Shown here: piece after piece, positions 15,028-15,075 of the stretch | How positions within the stretch are numbered: the stretch's first letter is position 1 | Layout: each line of letters starts with the position of its first letter | From: an uncultured Erythrobacter sp. | GTDB taxonomy: Bacteria > Pseudomonadota > Alphaproteobacteria > Sphingomonadales > Sphingomonadaceae | Assembly (NCBI GenBank): GCA_913061345.1 | Contig: CAJXTZ010000056.1 | Location: forward strand, 1-15,075 | Direction of reading: 5' to 3' | Length of the DNA: 15,075 bases | Position numbers and translations under genes: made by a program | Notes under the pieces: model-generated | What the model was told of the DNA's origin: nothing | Seen by the model: the letters and a program-made list of their open reading frames with translations, nothing else | The model's database searches: none

Positions 15028-15075
15028 CTGTCTCTTATACACATCTCCGAGCCCACGAGACTAGGCATGATCTCG
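15028..15075 (-). other. Illumina Nextera adapter (P7 side), not genomic
   Basis: Bases 15028-15046 are the Tn5 mosaic end in inverted form (CTGTCTCTTATACACATCT). Bases 15047-15061 are the read-2 adapter, 15062-15069 (TAGGCATG) match an 8-base i7 index, and 15070-15075 begin the P7 sequence. The last genomic base is about 15027. Confidence 0.98.

Noticed and set aside
1..15075. CRISPR array, tRNA, rRNA, phage or toxin-antitoxin genes
   Set aside because: Reading both strands gave no regularly spaced repeats, cloverleaf sequences or typical genes of these kinds.

Overview
This looks like one complete 15-kb assembly contig rather than an interior genome slice. Bases 1-49 and 15028-15075 are Illumina Nextera adapter and index sequence, so genomic DNA runs only from about 50 to 15027. 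The bacterium is most likely an alphaproteobacterium of the sphingomonad group. The reasons are a large TonB-dependent receptor carrying the plug motif VVTGSRI, a NodT-type efflux protein, moderately high G+C (judged by eye), and aromatic-degradation genes scattered over several small transcription units. The taxonomic call is inference.

Layout. (i) 50-916 (+): the 3' part of a NodT/TolC-type outer-membrane efflux protein, cut by the adapter. (ii) 1050-6396 (-): a Lrp/AsnC-family regulator, a TonB-dependent receptor and an exported M20-family amidohydrolase, apparently an uptake-and-hydrolysis module. (iii) 6397-6925: a gene-free stretch. (iv) 6926-9610 (-): a tight operon of a NahE-type hydratase-aldolase, a Rieske ring-hydroxylating dioxygenase alpha subunit and its beta subunit. 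(v) 9752-10555 (+): a BenD/XylL-type cis-diol carboxylate dehydrogenase, divergent from that operon. (vi) 10586-11812 (-): a BphA4-type FAD ferredoxin reductase. (vii) 12254-14590 (-): an aldehyde dehydrogenase and a BphB-type cis-dihydrodiol dehydrogenase. (viii) 14809-15018 (-): a 4-oxalocrotonate tautomerase homologue.

How the genes may work together (inference from families). The BphB-type enzyme would oxidise the cis-dihydrodiol of a polycyclic or biaryl aromatic. After ring cleavage, by an enzyme not in this window, the hydratase-aldolase would release pyruvate and an aromatic aldehyde. The aldehyde dehydrogenase would make the aromatic carboxylate. The dioxygenase, fed by the ferredoxin reductase, would convert this to a cis-diol carboxylate, and the BenD-type enzyme would rearomatise it to a catechol. 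The tautomerase fits a later meta-cleavage pathway. The initial dioxygenase, the ring-cleavage dioxygenase and the ferredoxin are absent from the window.

No tRNA, rRNA, CRISPR array or intact insertion sequence was seen. No clearly new kind of system was found. The points most worth following are the gene combination in the aromatic cluster, the receptor/amidohydrolase/Lrp module, a perfect 11-bp inverted repeat upstream of the reductase, and the adapter-derived false N-termini at both ends.
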